From assembly GCA_937998865.1 (NCBI GenBank), contig CALLBR010000005.1, positions 1-64,000 of the forward strand: a DNA stretch of 64,000 nucleotides. Reading direction: 5' to 3'. Positions within the stretch are counted from its first letter, which is position 1; each line of letters opens with the position of its first letter. Origin of the DNA: an uncultured bacterium (GTDB taxonomy: Bacteria > Nitrospirota > Thermodesulfovibrionia > Thermodesulfovibrionales > Thermodesulfovibrionaceae). The notes under the pieces were generated by a model. The model was given only the letters and a program-made list of their open reading frames with translations, did not search any database and had not been told where the DNA came from. A program made the translations under genes and the position numbers. Below, piece after piece: positions 53,784 to 63,873 of the stretch.

Positions 53784-55832
53784 TTAATCTCCTATTTTTT
53801 CAATTTTACAATAAAAGCTTCTTCCAGAAGGTGTACAAGTGATAGGGTCTCTTAATTCATCATCAGTGAGGAAATTAAAGTTCCAACTATCGGACTCCTC
53901 ACCCCATCCCCACGCTATTTTTATAACACCTTTTTGAATAGATTGGGAGATTCTTGCTTTCATCTCAATTTTTCCCTTTGGAGTTGATACTCTTAGCATC
54001 TGTCCATCTTTTATCTTTAAATTCTCTGCATCAAGGGGATTAATATCTATATATGGTTCTGGTTCCATATCTCTCAATTGAGGAACATGTATAAACTGAC
54101 TGTGGGTATAGCAATTTACTCTTTCTCCGCTTATTCCTATGAAATCATATTCCCTATTATTAGAGAAACTTATAGGATTCTGATTAAAGCCATTTATGAA
54201 AGGTATTGGGTCAAAACCTCCATAAAGCAATCTTTCTGAGAATATCTCAACCTTTCTTGAAGGCGTTTTAAATCCCTCTGACTCATATTTTCTGAATCTT
54301 GGTTTTTCATACCAAATTCCCTTTGGATTTTTTAAAAGCATATCAATAGTTAATCCTGTTGGCTGAAGTTGATAGTCCAGGGCCTCTTCCACGCTTTTCC
54401 AAGGGAAATAATCCTCAAGTCCTAAAACCTTTGCCAACTCAAAAATAATTTCTATATCTCCTTTACTGTCCCCAACAGGTTCTATGACCTTCTTTTGTAA
54501 CATGATAAAGGAATTTCTTATGTAAGCCCTATTTATCTGAGTTTTTTCAAAACAGCTGCTTGCAGGCAAAATTACATGGGCATACTGGGAAGTCTTATTT
54601 TTAAACATGTCAATCATTACCAAACAATCAAGCTTTTCAAGAGCTTTTCTTACTTTATGAGAATCCATCATAGTAACCGCTGGATTTCCTGATTGAACAA
54701 AAAGCATTTTAATTGGGTAAGGCTTTTCTTTAAGAATCGCATCAATAAGGCATGATTGACCATGAAGTCCCCAAGTAGGGTGAAATTTTTCAAAGAGAGG
54801 GTAATCAACCATTACAGAGGGAATAGAACTTACCAAGTCTCTTAATTGTATATTTTTAAGAGGAATTGGTTGGGGAATAAAGTCACCGCCTTCTATGTCA
54901 ATATTTCCAGTAAGTGCTCTAAGAATGGAAATTGCTCGAGTAGTCTGAAAAACCTGAGTTTGCATATCTATTCCGTTTCCGTCAATGATGCAAGCTGGTT
55001 TAGTTTTTCCATAAAGCCTTGCCATTTCCTTTATTTCATCAACACTTATCCCTGAAAGCTTTGACATTTCTTGAATATCTATTTTTGATAAAACTTCACA
55101 GAGACTATCAAAGCCAATACAATAGTTTTTGATGAAATCCATATCGTAGAGACCTTCCTCTACAATGACTTTCATTAAACCTAATGCCAGTGCACCGTCA
55201 TGAGCAGGTTTAATTTTGATCCACAGATCTGCCATTTCAGTAAAAAAAGTCTTTATGGGATCCACTACAATTAATTTTGCTCCCTTTTCCTTTGCATAGA
55301 TAATGGCTTCAGCCATGGTTGGAGCTGTATTTCTGTCATTTTTACCCCATATGACTATACATTTTGAATCTTTTACTTGCGGAATTGTTATGGCTCCATA
55401 AGTATAGGTATGCGCCATCTCTCGGGCAACAAAACAGACTGAACCATTTCCAAGAGCATTGGGTGAACCTAGGGCACTCATAAATCTCACTGAGTAATCC
55501 CAAGAAGTTCCCCAATCAGCAGCCATTCCCCTTAGAAGAGCTATGGATGCAGGAGAATATTCCTCTTTAATTTTTTCAAGTTTTTTTGCTATAAAACCAA
55601 TTGCCTCATCCCAACTTACTTCTTTAAATTCTTCTGAGATTGAATTTCTCAAAAGAGGCTTGAGAATTCTGTTTTTAGAATAGACAATATTTTTTGCTTG
55701 CATTAGCTTTGGACATTTTATAGTTTTTTCAAAACTTGTTATTCTCTGAGCTCCTTGAATTTTACCCTCCAGGATTTCTACCTCCACCGGGCAACAAGCT
55801 GAACATAATCTACAAATTGTTATCTCTCTCAT
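53784..55832 (-). CDS. Cytoplasmic molybdopterin oxidoreductase, substrate unknown
   Basis: 682 residues, DMSO-reductase superfamily. The N-terminal [4Fe-4S] site is C7, C10, C14 and C40; Cys133 in [14 protein letters not shown] is the likely Mo/W ligand; a C-terminal dinucleotide-binding domain is present ([19 protein letters not shown]). No Tat signal. No ferredoxin or membrane subunit is encoded next to it. It lies between a methyltransferase gene and msrBA, suggesting a redox or sulfur-related role. The acetylene hydratase-type and other soluble family members are alternatives. Only distantly similar to the PhsA-like protein at 3424. Confidence 0.82.
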   Translation of the reverse strand: MREITICRLCSACCPVEVEILEGKIQGAQRITSFEKTIKCPKLMQAKNIVYSKNRILKPLLRNSISEEFKEVSWDEAIGFIAKKLEKIKEEYSPASIALLRGMAADWGTSWDYSVRFMSALGSPNALGNGSVCFVAREMAHTYTYGAITIPQVKDSKCIVIWGKNDRNTAPTMAEAIIYAKEKGAKLIVVDPIKTFFTEMADLWIKIKPAHDGALALGLMKVIVEEGLYDMDFIKNYCIGFDSLCEVLSKIDIQEMSKLSGISVDEIKEMARLYGKTKPACIIDGNGIDMQTQVFQTTRAISILRALTGNIDIEGGDFIPQPIPLKNIQLRDLVSSIPSVMVDYPLFEKFHPTWGLHGQSCLIDAILKEKPYPIKMLFVQSGNPAVTMMDSHKVRKALEKLDCLVMIDMFKNKTSQYAHVILPASSCFEKTQINRAYIRNSFIMLQKKVIEPVGDSKGDIEIIFELAKVLGLEDYFPWKSVEEALDYQLQPTGLTIDMLLKNPKGIWYEKPRFRKYESEGFKTPSRKVEIFSERLLYGGFDPIPFINGFNQNPISFSNNREYDFIGISGERVNCYTHSQFIHVPQLRDMEPEPYIDINPLDAENLKIKDGQMLRVSTPKGKIEMKARISQSIQKGVIKIAWGWGEESDSWNFNFLTDDELRDPITCTPSGRSFYCKIEKIGD

Positions 55833-55841
55833 TTTATCCCC

Positions 55842-56780
55842 CTACCTAATTGCTTTAATATAGAGACTTTTTATAAGCTCTGCATGATTTCTATGATTTC
55901 TTATTTTCCACATTACCTCTCCCTTATGGGTAATATTCCAGGGAGGATTTATGTAGTTATCGTAACCTTTAAGTATTCGTTCTAAATTGTCTATTCCAAA
56001 ACCAGTGAATTTACCATTCCTTTTTCCACCAATCCAATTTTCTATATCTGTAACTTCTTCAGACCAGGAAAAAGGATCAGAGATGAGAATCTGAGAATTA
56101 GTTTTGGAGGCTATTCTGTTCATTTCTTGGATGTGTTGGAGAGGGTAAGGGACCTTATCAATAAGATTTAGTGAGGATATGTTATTAAAAATTTCAGGAG
56201 GGAAAGGTAATTTTAAAGCATCACCGATAATAAAATCTACCTTTTCAGTATTAATTCTATGAGGAAGTTCTATTTTGGCAGGACTCGTAATATTTCCCTC
56301 TTGAATAATCTCAAACTCCATTGATCTATTTTTCATTATTTCTCTTGATGCTTTAATAAATGCCGTAGATAAGTCTACTCCAATGGCATAATCACTTTTT
56401 GAAGCCATTTCAAAGACAAATCTTCCTACAGCACAACCTAAATCCAAAGAAAAGCCTTTGTTAAAATTCATCAAATTAGCCCACTCATTGTAAGCAGGAA
56501 GCCATTCTTTATCATCTATTAGATCTCCATAGTGAGACCATAAATAGGAAGAGACAACTTTCTGGTTTTCGTATTTATTTCTCTTATCCGGAAACCAATG
56601 GGGATCAGGTGTTAGTATGGCTATGCCCTCCTCAATTCTGTATATTCTTCCACATTTTTTACAGGTGAGAGAACCTAAAATTATGTCTTCCTCCTCTATT
56701 TTATCTACACATAATCTCAAGGAATTCTCTTCCGGTAGACAGGCTGGACATATGAGTATTTCCAACAAAAACTTCTTCAT
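55842..56780 (-). CDS. Trm112-like zinc ribbon fused to a class I methyltransferase
   Basis: 312 residues. The first 60 residues form a Trm112-like zinc ribbon (LICPACLPEENS, then LTCKKCGRIYRIEEGIAILTP). A class I methyltransferase domain follows (FSLDLGCAVGRFVFEMA, YAIGVDLSTAF, FIIGDALKLPFPPEIF). It is the first gene of the cluster with the molybdoenzyme 9 nt downstream and has AGGGAGGAATT before its ATG. Substrate unknown; quinone or small-molecule methylation is possible. Confidence 0.8.
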   Translation of the reverse strand: MKKFLLEILICPACLPEENSLRLCVDKIEEEDIILGSLTCKKCGRIYRIEEGIAILTPDPHWFPDKRNKYENQKVVSSYLWSHYGDLIDDKEWLPAYNEWANLMNFNKGFSLDLGCAVGRFVFEMASKSDYAIGVDLSTAFIKASREIMKNRSMEFEIIQEGNITSPAKIELPHRINTEKVDFIIGDALKLPFPPEIFNNISSLNLIDKVPYPLQHIQEMNRIASKTNSQILISDPFSWSEEVTDIENWIGGKRNGKFTGFGIDNLERILKGYDNYINPPWNITHKGEVMWKIRNHRNHAELIKSLYIKAIR

Positions 56781-57016
56781 AATTCCTCCCTTCTTGATTT
56801 CTTAAAAGATTATATAAAATACAAATTGAATATTTCTATATTAGCAATAGAAAATAGTGAGCTTAAAAGAAATTCAAAAGATGGATAGGTAAATAGCACT
56901 TCTGCTCTTTAAAATCACTGCAATAAGGGAGGTTATCTTTGATTAAATAGCCTTTTAAAGGCTTTTTCAGTGATAGATAAATTAAAGTGGCAGGTATTTT
57001 TTGAGTAAATTTTTTC

Positions 57017-57046
57017 TTGACTTAAACATATTTCATATTGTTTAAT
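57017..57046 (+). promoter_or_regulatory. Promoter of ilvE, predicted leaderless
   Basis: TTGACT (57017-57022), 18-bp spacer, TTTAAT (57041-57046), then six bases and the ATG at 57053. The predicted +1 is the A of ATG. The rest of the 272-bp gap holds only a weak hairpin at 56949-56968. Confidence 0.6.
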
Positions 57047-57052
57047 ATACTG

Positions 57053-57967
57053 ATGGTGCCGAAAACAGATAAAATCTGGATGGACGGTAAATTCGTAGAC
57101 TGGGATGATGCAAAAATTCACATTTTAACACACTCTCTTCATTATGGATTGGCTGTTTTTGAAGGTATTAGGTGTTACAGAACTGAGGAGGGTCCTGCAG
57201 TATTTCGCCTAAAAGATCACATTGAAAGACTATTTAAGTCTGCACATATATTTACTCTAAATATACCCTTCAGTGAAGAGGAAATTGTTGAAGCAGTAAA
57301 AGAATCCATTAGAGTTAATAAGATAGAGTCCTGTTACATAAGACCAATAGTTTATGTAGGGTATGGTAACATGGGACTTTATCCAAAAAATAATCCTGTA
57401 CATGTAGCCATAGCACTTTGGAATTGGGGAGCCTATCTTGGAGAGGAGGGGCTTCAGAAGGGGATAAGGGTTAAAACATCTTCCTTTATAAGAAATCATG
57501 TAAATTCAAATATGTCCAGAGGTAAAGTGGCAGGTTACTATGTAAATAGTCAACTAGCAAAAATAGAGGCTATTTCTTGTGGTTTTGATGAGGCTCTTTT
57601 ACTTGATACTGAAGGCTATGTTTCTGAAGGAAGTGGAGAGAATGTATTTATAGTGAGGAAGGGATATTTAAAAACTACGCCCCTTACTTCGATACTTGAG
57701 GGAATTACCAGAGATTCAGTAATAAAGATTGCAAAAGATTTGAATATAGAAGTAAAAGAGGAAAGATTCACAAGAGATGAAGTATATATTGCAGATGAAG
57801 CATTCTTTACAGGCACTGCTGCTGAGATAACACCTATTAGAGAATTAGATGGAAGAGTCATCGGAAATGGCAATAGAGGACCGTTGACAGAGAAGATTCA
57901 GAGCATGTTTTTTGATATTGTAAAAGGAAAAAACCCCAAATACAGACACTGGCTTGATTTTGTCTAA
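57053..57967 (+). CDS. ilvE: Branched-chain-amino-acid aminotransferase
   Basis: 304 residues, class IV PLP aminotransferase. It begins [31 protein letters not shown], the normal family start, which favours ATG at 57053 over the TTG at 57038 in the track. PLP Lys in [37 protein letters not shown] and [12 protein letters not shown] follow. Transfers amino groups to the keto acids of Val, Leu and Ile. No Shine-Dalgarno. Convergent with the small cytochrome gene, 4 nt apart. Confidence 0.95.
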   Translation: MVPKTDKIWMDGKFVDWDDAKIHILTHSLHYGLAVFEGIRCYRTEEGPAVFRLKDHIERLFKSAHIFTLNIPFSEEEIVEAVKESIRVNKIESCYIRPIVYVGYGNMGLYPKNNPVHVAIALWNWGAYLGEEGLQKGIRVKTSSFIRNHVNSNMSRGKVAGYYVNSQLAKIEAISCGFDEALLLDTEGYVSEGSGENVFIVRKGYLKTTPLTSILEGITRDSVIKIAKDLNIEVKEERFTRDEVYIADEAFFTGTAAEITPIRELDGRVIGNGNRGPLTEKIQSMFFDIVKGKNPKYRHWLDFV

Positions 57968-57971
57968 GGGT

Positions 57972-58211
57972 CTATTTTAATTGAAGATAATCTGAAGCTT
58001 TATTAATATCATCATCTGTTAAATTTCTATGTATTTTTGACATTTTACCATTTCTAAGTTTATTTATTAATTCATCCTTTGATTTTATCTCTCTTTCTTG
58101 CACTATTTTTGAGATGACTTTGTCATCTTTATGACATTTATCACATTTAAGAGCATACGAATTTGATATAAAAACGAACAAAGAGATAATAACAAAGATT
58201 ATAGTTTTCAT
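57972..58211 (-). CDS. Small periplasmic monoheme cytochrome c
   Basis: 79 residues. A signal peptide (MKTIIFVIISLFVFISNSYA) is followed by one heme site CDKCH and a Met candidate in GKMSKIH. Minimal class I cytochrome c. It is 5 nt downstream of gatB and probably co-transcribed with it, which is unrelated in function. Electron carrier; partner unknown. Confidence 0.85.
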   Translation of the reverse strand: MKTIIFVIISLFVFISNSYALKCDKCHKDDKVISKIVQEREIKSKDELINKLRNGKMSKIHRNLTDDDINKASDYLQLK

Positions 58212-58216
58212 CTTCT

Positions 58217-59644
58217 TTACTCCTTTAAGATTTTCATAACTAATTCATTTACAATTTTAGGATTAGCTTTACCTTTAGTTAGCTTCATTACTTGACCTAC
58301 AAAAAATCCAATAAGCTTTTCCTCTCCCTTTTTGAATCTTTCTACTTCTTTTGGATTTTTGTCCATAACTTCTTTAATTACTTCTATAATAATAGAATCG
58401 TCGGAAATTTGTGTTAGACCCTTCTGTTTAACAATAGTTTCAGCTGATTTTCCGGTTTTATACATTTCTTCGAATACTTCTTTTGCTATATTTCTGTTTA
58501 TTATATTTTTCTCTACTAAGTGAGTTAGTTCTACCAACTGAGAAGGTTTAAGATTACATGAAGTTATGTCCTTGCCGTCTTCATTAAGAAGTCTTAAGAG
58601 TTCTACCATAATCCAATTTGAGATTTCTTTAGGTTTTCCACCTAATTTTACTGCCTCTTCAAACCATTCAGCTAATGATTTTTCCTCTGTTAGAATCTCT
58701 GCATCATAAAGAGGTAGTCCATAATCTCTTGTAAATCTCATAATTTTAGCATCAGGCAATTCAGGCATTTCCTTGATAATTTTTTCTTTCCAATCTTCTG
58801 AGATTAAAACTGGCACAAGATCAGGCTCTGGAAAGTATCTATAGTCATGAGCTTCTTCCTTTGAACGCATGGATTGAGTAGTTCCTGTGGAAGAGTCCCA
58901 AAGTCTGGTTTCTTGAATAATTTTTTCTCCGTTACTTAGAAGTTTTATTTGTCTTTTAATTTCATACTCAAGGGCTTTTTCCACAAATCGGAATGAATTA
59001 ATATTTTTTATCTCTGTTTTCACACCGAATTCTTGTGAACCTAAGGGTCGAACAGATACATTTGCATCACAGCGAAGGGAACCTTGTTCAAGATTTCCAT
59101 CACATACTCCTAGGTATCTTAGTATTGTTCTTAATTTTTTCATATAAAGAGCAGCTTCCTTCGGAGATCTTATATCTGGTTCTGAAACTATTTCCATGAG
59201 TGGCACGCCAGTTCTATTAAAATCAACTAGACTATATCCTGAGGGATCATGAATATTCTTACCAGCATCTTCCTCTAAATGAATCCTCTTTATTCTTATT
59301 CTTTTCTTTTCTCCATCCACAGTGATTTCAAGATATCCATTCTCGCATAGGGGTAACTCATATTGACTTATTTGATACCCCTTGGGAAGATCAGGATAAA
59401 AATAATTTTTTCTTGCAAATCTACTATAAGGTGAAATCGTACAATTTAATGCCAAACCTGTTTTTATGGTATACTCAACGGCTTTTTTATTTAATACTGG
59501 AAGTACTCCAGGCATTCCAAGACAGATAGGACAGACCTGTGTATTAGGTTCTGCACCAAATTGAGTTGAACAGCTGCAGAATATCTTACTGTCTGTTAAA
59601 AGCTGTGCATGCACTTCCAATCCAATAATTGCCTCGTATTGCAT
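58217..59644 (-). CDS. gatB: Aspartyl/glutamyl-tRNA(Asn/Gln) amidotransferase subunit B
   Basis: 475 residues. Signatures: [62 protein letters not shown] and a C-terminal YqeY-like tail domain. Binds the mischarged tRNA and carries the kinase step. Follows gatA by 10 nt. Neither gatC nor glutaminyl- or asparaginyl-tRNA synthetase is in the window. Confidence 0.97.
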   Translation of the reverse strand: MQYEAIIGLEVHAQLLTDSKIFCSCSTQFGAEPNTQVCPICLGMPGVLPVLNKKAVEYTIKTGLALNCTISPYSRFARKNYFYPDLPKGYQISQYELPLCENGYLEITVDGEKKRIRIKRIHLEEDAGKNIHDPSGYSLVDFNRTGVPLMEIVSEPDIRSPKEAALYMKKLRTILRYLGVCDGNLEQGSLRCDANVSVRPLGSQEFGVKTEIKNINSFRFVEKALEYEIKRQIKLLSNGEKIIQETRLWDSSTGTTQSMRSKEEAHDYRYFPEPDLVPVLISEDWKEKIIKEMPELPDAKIMRFTRDYGLPLYDAEILTEEKSLAEWFEEAVKLGGKPKEISNWIMVELLRLLNEDGKDITSCNLKPSQLVELTHLVEKNIINRNIAKEVFEEMYKTGKSAETIVKQKGLTQISDDSIIIEVIKEVMDKNPKEVERFKKGEEKLIGFFVGQVMKLTKGKANPKIVNELVMKILKE

Positions 59645-59654
59645 AATCTCTCCT

Positions 59655-61109
59655 TTATAGATTTGGTTTCATTTTATGCCAAGGTGTTGCTTGTTCATAA
59701 GCATAGGCTAATTGAAGGATACGAGCCTCATCAAAGTTTTTGCCTATTATTTGTAAACCAATGGGAAGTCCCTTTTGAGTGAATCCACAAGGAATTGAAA
59801 TTGCAGGCACTCCAGCAAGATTGACTGATATTGTGAAAATATCAGATAAGTACATTTGAAGAGGGTCATCTATTTTTTCACCAATTTTAAATGCTGCGGT
59901 AGGTGCAGTAGGAGTGACTATAAAGTCAACTTTTTTAAAAGCTTCTTCAAAATCTTTTTTTATAAGTGTTCTTACTTGTAATGCTTTTTTATAGTAGGCA
60001 TCATAATATCCTGCAGTAAGACAGTAGGTTCCAAGCATAATTCTTCTCTTAACTTCTTGTCCAAAGCCTTCAGATCTGGTCTTCATGTACATATCTAAAA
60101 GATCCTCACCTCTTGCTCTTAAACCATACTTGACACCATCATATCTTGCAAGATTTGAAGATGCTTCAGAAGTAGCCACAATATAGTAAGTGGCTACCGC
60201 ATATTCTGTATGCGGTAATGAAATTTCTATGGGAATACATCCAAGAGATTCCAAATGATTGATTGCTTGTTTTACTGCTTCCTCTACTTCTTCCTCCATT
60301 CCAGAAATAAAATACTCCTTGGGTATTCCTATTTTAAATCCTTTTATATCTTGGCCCAGAAATTCGGTAAAATCAGTGGATTCTAAGGGTGCAGATGTCG
60401 AATCCAGTGGATCAAATCCCGCAATAACATTCATTATAAGTGCGGCATCAGAGACAGACTTTGTTATAGGTCCTATCTGGTCTAAAGAAGAGGCAAAAGC
60501 TACGAGTCCGAATCTTGATACTCTTCCATATGTGGGTTTTAATCCTACTACTCCACAGAAAGAAGATGGCTGCCTTATGGATCCTCCGGTGTCAGATCCT
60601 AAGGCAGCAATGCATTCGTCAGCAGCTACAGCTGCAGCACTACCACCAGAACTTCCACCAGGTACTCTTTCTAGATCCCAAGGATTTCTTGTTATGTGAT
60701 ATCCAGAATTTTCTGTGGAAGAACCCATGGCAAATTCATCCATGTTGGTTTTCCCAGTTAAAATGTATTTTTGTCTTAATAGTTTTGAAGTAACTGTGCT
60801 TTCGTATGGTGGATAGAAATTATAGAGAATCTTTGAAGCACAGGTGGTCAAAAACCCCTTTGTACAAATATTATCCTTCACAGCAATAGGAATACCTGTG
60901 AGGATATTTTTTCTCCCACTAAAAATTGCATTCTCTGCATCTCGAGCCATATCATAGGCTTTGTCAGGAATTATGGTAAGGTAAGCTTTTACTTTTGGTT
61001 CTATTTCTTGAATTCTTTTAAATACATCAATTAAAACTTCATGAGGTCTAATTTCTCCATTATGTATCATTTTTGCTACTTCTGTTAGAGTTAATTTATG
61101 AAGTTCCAA
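59655..61109 (-). CDS. gatA: Aspartyl/glutamyl-tRNA(Asn/Gln) amidotransferase subunit A
   Basis: 484 residues, amidase-signature family. The Lys-Ser-Ser triad lies in [23 protein letters not shown] and [12 protein letters not shown]. Supplies ammonia from glutamine. The start is TTG with GGAGG 7 nt upstream. gatC usually precedes gatA but is not here. It is 41 nt downstream of the OYE gene on the same strand. Confidence 0.97.
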   Translation of the reverse strand: MELHKLTLTEVAKMIHNGEIRPHEVLIDVFKRIQEIEPKVKAYLTIIPDKAYDMARDAENAIFSGRKNILTGIPIAVKDNICTKGFLTTCASKILYNFYPPYESTVTSKLLRQKYILTGKTNMDEFAMGSSTENSGYHITRNPWDLERVPGGSSGGSAAAVAADECIAALGSDTGGSIRQPSSFCGVVGLKPTYGRVSRFGLVAFASSLDQIGPITKSVSDAALIMNVIAGFDPLDSTSAPLESTDFTEFLGQDIKGFKIGIPKEYFISGMEEEVEEAVKQAINHLESLGCIPIEISLPHTEYAVATYYIVATSEASSNLARYDGVKYGLRARGEDLLDMYMKTRSEGFGQEVKRRIMLGTYCLTAGYYDAYYKKALQVRTLIKKDFEEAFKKVDFIVTPTAPTAAFKIGEKIDDPLQMYLSDIFTISVNLAGVPAISIPCGFTQKGLPIGLQIIGKNFDEARILQLAYAYEQATPWHKMKPNL

Positions 61110-61150
61110 GATTAACCTCCCTCATTTTTTATGAGATAAAATAAAGCAAT

Positions 61151-62251
61151 TCATTTCTTTTTTTCAAGTTGAGTACATCTAACATAGTCTAATTTCATAA
61201 ATCTCATGCATCCATTGCAGTATATGCAATCACAAAGATCCTTTCCTTTAAACCATTTTTTAGGAAGATCTGGCTCTCTAATAAGTGGTCGGGAAAGTGA
61301 TATGAGGTCAGCATCGTTTTTCTGTAAAATATCTTCAGCAAGAGTTCTTGAACGGATTCCTCCTACAAGCATAATGGGTACGTTGAGATTTTTTTTAAAT
61401 TCTTTTGAAAAAACTCTAAAATATGCTTCTTTTTCTTTAGAATCTATTTTAGGTCTAACAGGTCTCTCTTCTGGTTTAGACTCTACTATTCCTCCGCTTA
61501 CTTCAATAGCATCTATTCCAAGATTTTCAAGTCTTTTTGCAATTCTTAAACTCTCCTCAAGGGTAAGTCCCTTTTCAACAAAATCACAGGCATTTAGTTT
61601 TATCATTACAGGATAGTCATATCCCACATTATCGCGAATGGAGTTATAAACTTCCTCAAGAAAATGAAATCTTCTTTCTTCATCACCACCCCAATAGTCA
61701 TCTCTTCTGTTAGTATAGGGCGATAGAAACTGATTTATGAGATACCCATGGGCTCCATGGATTTGTATGCCGTCAAAACCTGCTTCTTTTGCTCTTTTTG
61801 CAGCCTTTCCAAAGGAGTCTATAATATCCCATATTTCTTCATTAGTAAGTTCTCTTGGCATTACTTTATAAGTAGGCTCATAAACAGCAGAAGGAGCGAC
61901 AGGATTCGAACCATAAAGAAAAAGAGAGGAACATTGTCTTCCGCCATGATTTAATTGAATAACTATTTTACCTTCTGCTTCATGAACTGCTCTTGTTAGT
62001 TTTGATAAACCTTCCACATAGAAATCATTATGGATACAAAGCATCTTTGGTGCGCTTCTTCCTGATAGATGGACTAATGCATTACCTGTGATTATCAATC
62101 CTACAGATCCCTTTGCTAAGGTTACATAGAGATTTATGAGTTTTTCTGTGACAAAACCGTCCTCATCAGCCATTTTTTCGTAAGTAGCAGATCTGACTAT
62201 TCTGTTTTTCATTGTAATTGACTTTATTTTAAATTCTGTAAAGAGCTTCAT
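61151..62251 (-). CDS. Old yellow enzyme-family NADH:flavin oxidoreductase
   Basis: 366 residues, an FMN TIM barrel: MKNRIVRSATYEKMADEDG, QLNHGGRQ, DGIQIHGAHGYLINQFLSPYTNRRDDYWGG and LVGGIRSRTLAEDIL. The C-terminus has CDCIYCNGCMRF and a last Cys, an Fe-S-like site related to 2,4-dienoyl-CoA-reductase-type members, without their second half. Reduces an activated C=C bond; substrate unknown. Overlaps pdxA by 4 nt. Confidence 0.9.
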   Translation of the reverse strand: MKLFTEFKIKSITMKNRIVRSATYEKMADEDGFVTEKLINLYVTLAKGSVGLIITGNALVHLSGRSAPKMLCIHNDFYVEGLSKLTRAVHEAEGKIVIQLNHGGRQCSSLFLYGSNPVAPSAVYEPTYKVMPRELTNEEIWDIIDSFGKAAKRAKEAGFDGIQIHGAHGYLINQFLSPYTNRRDDYWGGDEERRFHFLEEVYNSIRDNVGYDYPVMIKLNACDFVEKGLTLEESLRIAKRLENLGIDAIEVSGGIVESKPEERPVRPKIDSKEKEAYFRVFSKEFKKNLNVPIMLVGGIRSRTLAEDILQKNDADLISLSRPLIREPDLPKKWFKGKDLCDCIYCNGCMRFMKLDYVRCTQLEKKK

Positions 62252-63201
62252 TTTTTCACCATCCTTAAAGATAATTTTATTGCTTCAATAAGGCTTCCAG
62301 GAGAGGCTTTACCTTGCCAAGCAATGTCATAGGCTGTTCCATGGTCAGGAGATGTTCTAATGAAAGGGAGCCCTAGTGTAAAATTTACACCTGTTTCAAA
62401 GGAAATCATTTTAAAAGGAGCTAAAGCCTGATCATGATACATGGCAACAACAATATCAAATTCACCTTTATAGGCTCTGTAAAATAATGAATCAGGAGGG
62501 TAAGGACCTGAAACATTTATTCCGAAATTTTTTGCCTCTTCCACTGCCGGGTATATTTCTTCTATCTCTTCTCTACCAAGAATCCCATCTTCTCCTGCAT
62601 GGGGATTTAATCCACATACGCCTATTCGAGGATTTTCTATTTGAAGCATATCGCAAGCTTTTTTTGCAAAAAATATAGAATTAATGACTCTATCTTTTTT
62701 AATAAGATATGGAACCTCTTTAAGAGGTACATGAATTGTAACAAGAACTAACTTTAATGTCTCACTGTAAAATGCCATGGCATAATTCTCAGTGTTTGTT
62801 AATTCAGCAAGCATTTCTGTGTGTCCATTCCAGGGTAATCCTGCCATTTTTAGAGCACTCTTAGAAATAGGGCAAGTTACTATTGCCTCTGTGATTCCAA
62901 GTTTACAGAGTTCTACTGCTTTCTTAATGTATGAAAAGGCTGCTTGACCACTCTGTTGAGATGGTTTTCCTTTTGGAAGTTTTGAGGGGTCTTCTATTTC
63001 ATTTAAGTTTAAGATTTCTATGTTGTCAGGGTCAAAATCTATGTCTAAAGATTTTATTACTTCTTTAATAATTGCTCTATCACCTATGACAAGGGGATTG
63101 CATATTTTGTATAAATCTTCTTGTAAAAAGGCTTTTACAATAATTTCAGGGCCTATTCCTGCTGGATCTCCCATGGTAATAGCGATTCTCTTTTTAGCCA
63201 T
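62248..63201 (-). CDS. pdxA: 4-hydroxythreonine-4-phosphate dehydrogenase
   Basis: 317 residues from ATG 63201, chosen because GAGGAGG lies just upstream; the track's start adds 11 residues. Signatures: AITMGDPAGIGPEIIVKAF, TCPISKSALKMAGLPWNGHTEMLAE and CGLNPHAGEDGILGREE. It oxidises 4-phosphohydroxythreonine in pyridoxal phosphate synthesis. Follows lolA by 29 nt. Confidence 0.95.
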   Translation of the reverse strand: MAKKRIAITMGDPAGIGPEIIVKAFLQEDLYKICNPLVIGDRAIIKEVIKSLDIDFDPDNIEILNLNEIEDPSKLPKGKPSQQSGQAAFSYIKKAVELCKLGITEAIVTCPISKSALKMAGLPWNGHTEMLAELTNTENYAMAFYSETLKLVLVTIHVPLKEVPYLIKKDRVINSIFFAKKACDMLQIENPRIGVCGLNPHAGEDGILGREEIEEIYPAVEEAKNFGINVSGPYPPDSLFYRAYKGEFDIVVAMYHDQALAPFKMISFETGVNFTLGLPFIRTSPDHGTAYDIAWQGKASPGSLIEAIKLSLRMVKK

Positions 63202-63230
63202 ATTTTCCTCCTCTTTTAAGTAAAGAATTT

Positions 63231-63869
63231 TCAATATGTTAGAACAGTATCATCGTCTCGAGGGATAAATTTAAATAGAGAATCTTTTAGATTCGTATTT
63301 ATCTTAAGTGAATTAAAATAGATTTGTATTACATTGCCATAAGTATCTCTAATTTTCATACTTTTTATGGGAAAGTCCTCTTCATTTACTGATAATTCAA
63401 TTTTTTCTATGTTTCCCATTTTTTCCTTAGGTTTAAGCATGATATTGTTTTCAGAAATTTTATTTACTTCAAAATCTCTCTTAATAACAGCCATTCTTGA
63501 CAGTAAGGCAAAGGGAAGTTGACCATATTTTTCAATGTGAAATTTACTCTTTATTGCTTGCTTTGCCTTTACGTCATATACTATGAGATTTTCTTTATTT
63601 ATGTATATGATTTGGGGATTTTCTCCTGAGTATTGCCATCTAATTTTGTCACCTTTTATAAAGAACTTTCCACTGAATTTTTGAGTTTTATCTAAATCTT
63701 TTATATAACTAATTTGAACAAAATTTCCGCTTGCGTCAATAATTTTTTTATAGGCATGCTCAAGCTTTGATATAACCTCATCCTGAGCTAAGGATGGGCT
63801 CAACAAAGAAAAGTTAAGGATTGCAAAACTTAAAAAAATTTTGTAAATTAATTTGTCTTTTTTTGGCAT
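63231..63869 (-). CDS. lolA: Outer-membrane lipoprotein carrier LolA-like
   Basis: 212 residues from ATG 63869. That start gives a signal peptide (KLIYKIFLSFAILNFSLLSPSLA). The track start at 63938 would run into the upstream gene. The mature part has LolA features: ASGNFVQISYIKDLDKTQKFSGKFFI, DKIRWQYSGENPQIIYINKENLIVYD and a C-terminal IYFNSLKINTNLKDSLFKF. Shuttles lipoproteins across the periplasm. No Shine-Dalgarno; start is 4 nt after the upstream stop. Confidence 0.87.
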   Translation of the reverse strand: MPKKDKLIYKIFLSFAILNFSLLSPSLAQDEVISKLEHAYKKIIDASGNFVQISYIKDLDKTQKFSGKFFIKGDKIRWQYSGENPQIIYINKENLIVYDVKAKQAIKSKFHIEKYGQLPFALLSRMAVIKRDFEVNKISENNIMLKPKEKMGNIEKIELSVNEEDFPIKSMKIRDTYGNVIQIYFNSLKINTNLKDSLFKFIPRDDDTVLTY

Positions 63870-63873
63870 ATTT

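Noticed and set aside
56949-56968. Hairpin AGCCTTTTAAAGGCT followed by T run, with a GGGAGG-TTG mini-ORF before it
   Set aside because: The stem is only about 5 bp, no transcript from upstream is expected, and the mini-ORF has three codons.
60259-60699. 146-aa + strand ORF
   Set aside because: Complete antisense shadow of gatA with no ribosome site or recognisable domain.
61895-61925. GGTTCGAATCC-like T-arm sequence on the - strand
   Set aside because: It is coding sequence of the OYE-family gene (YGSNPVAPS) and no acceptor or anticodon arms can be built around it.
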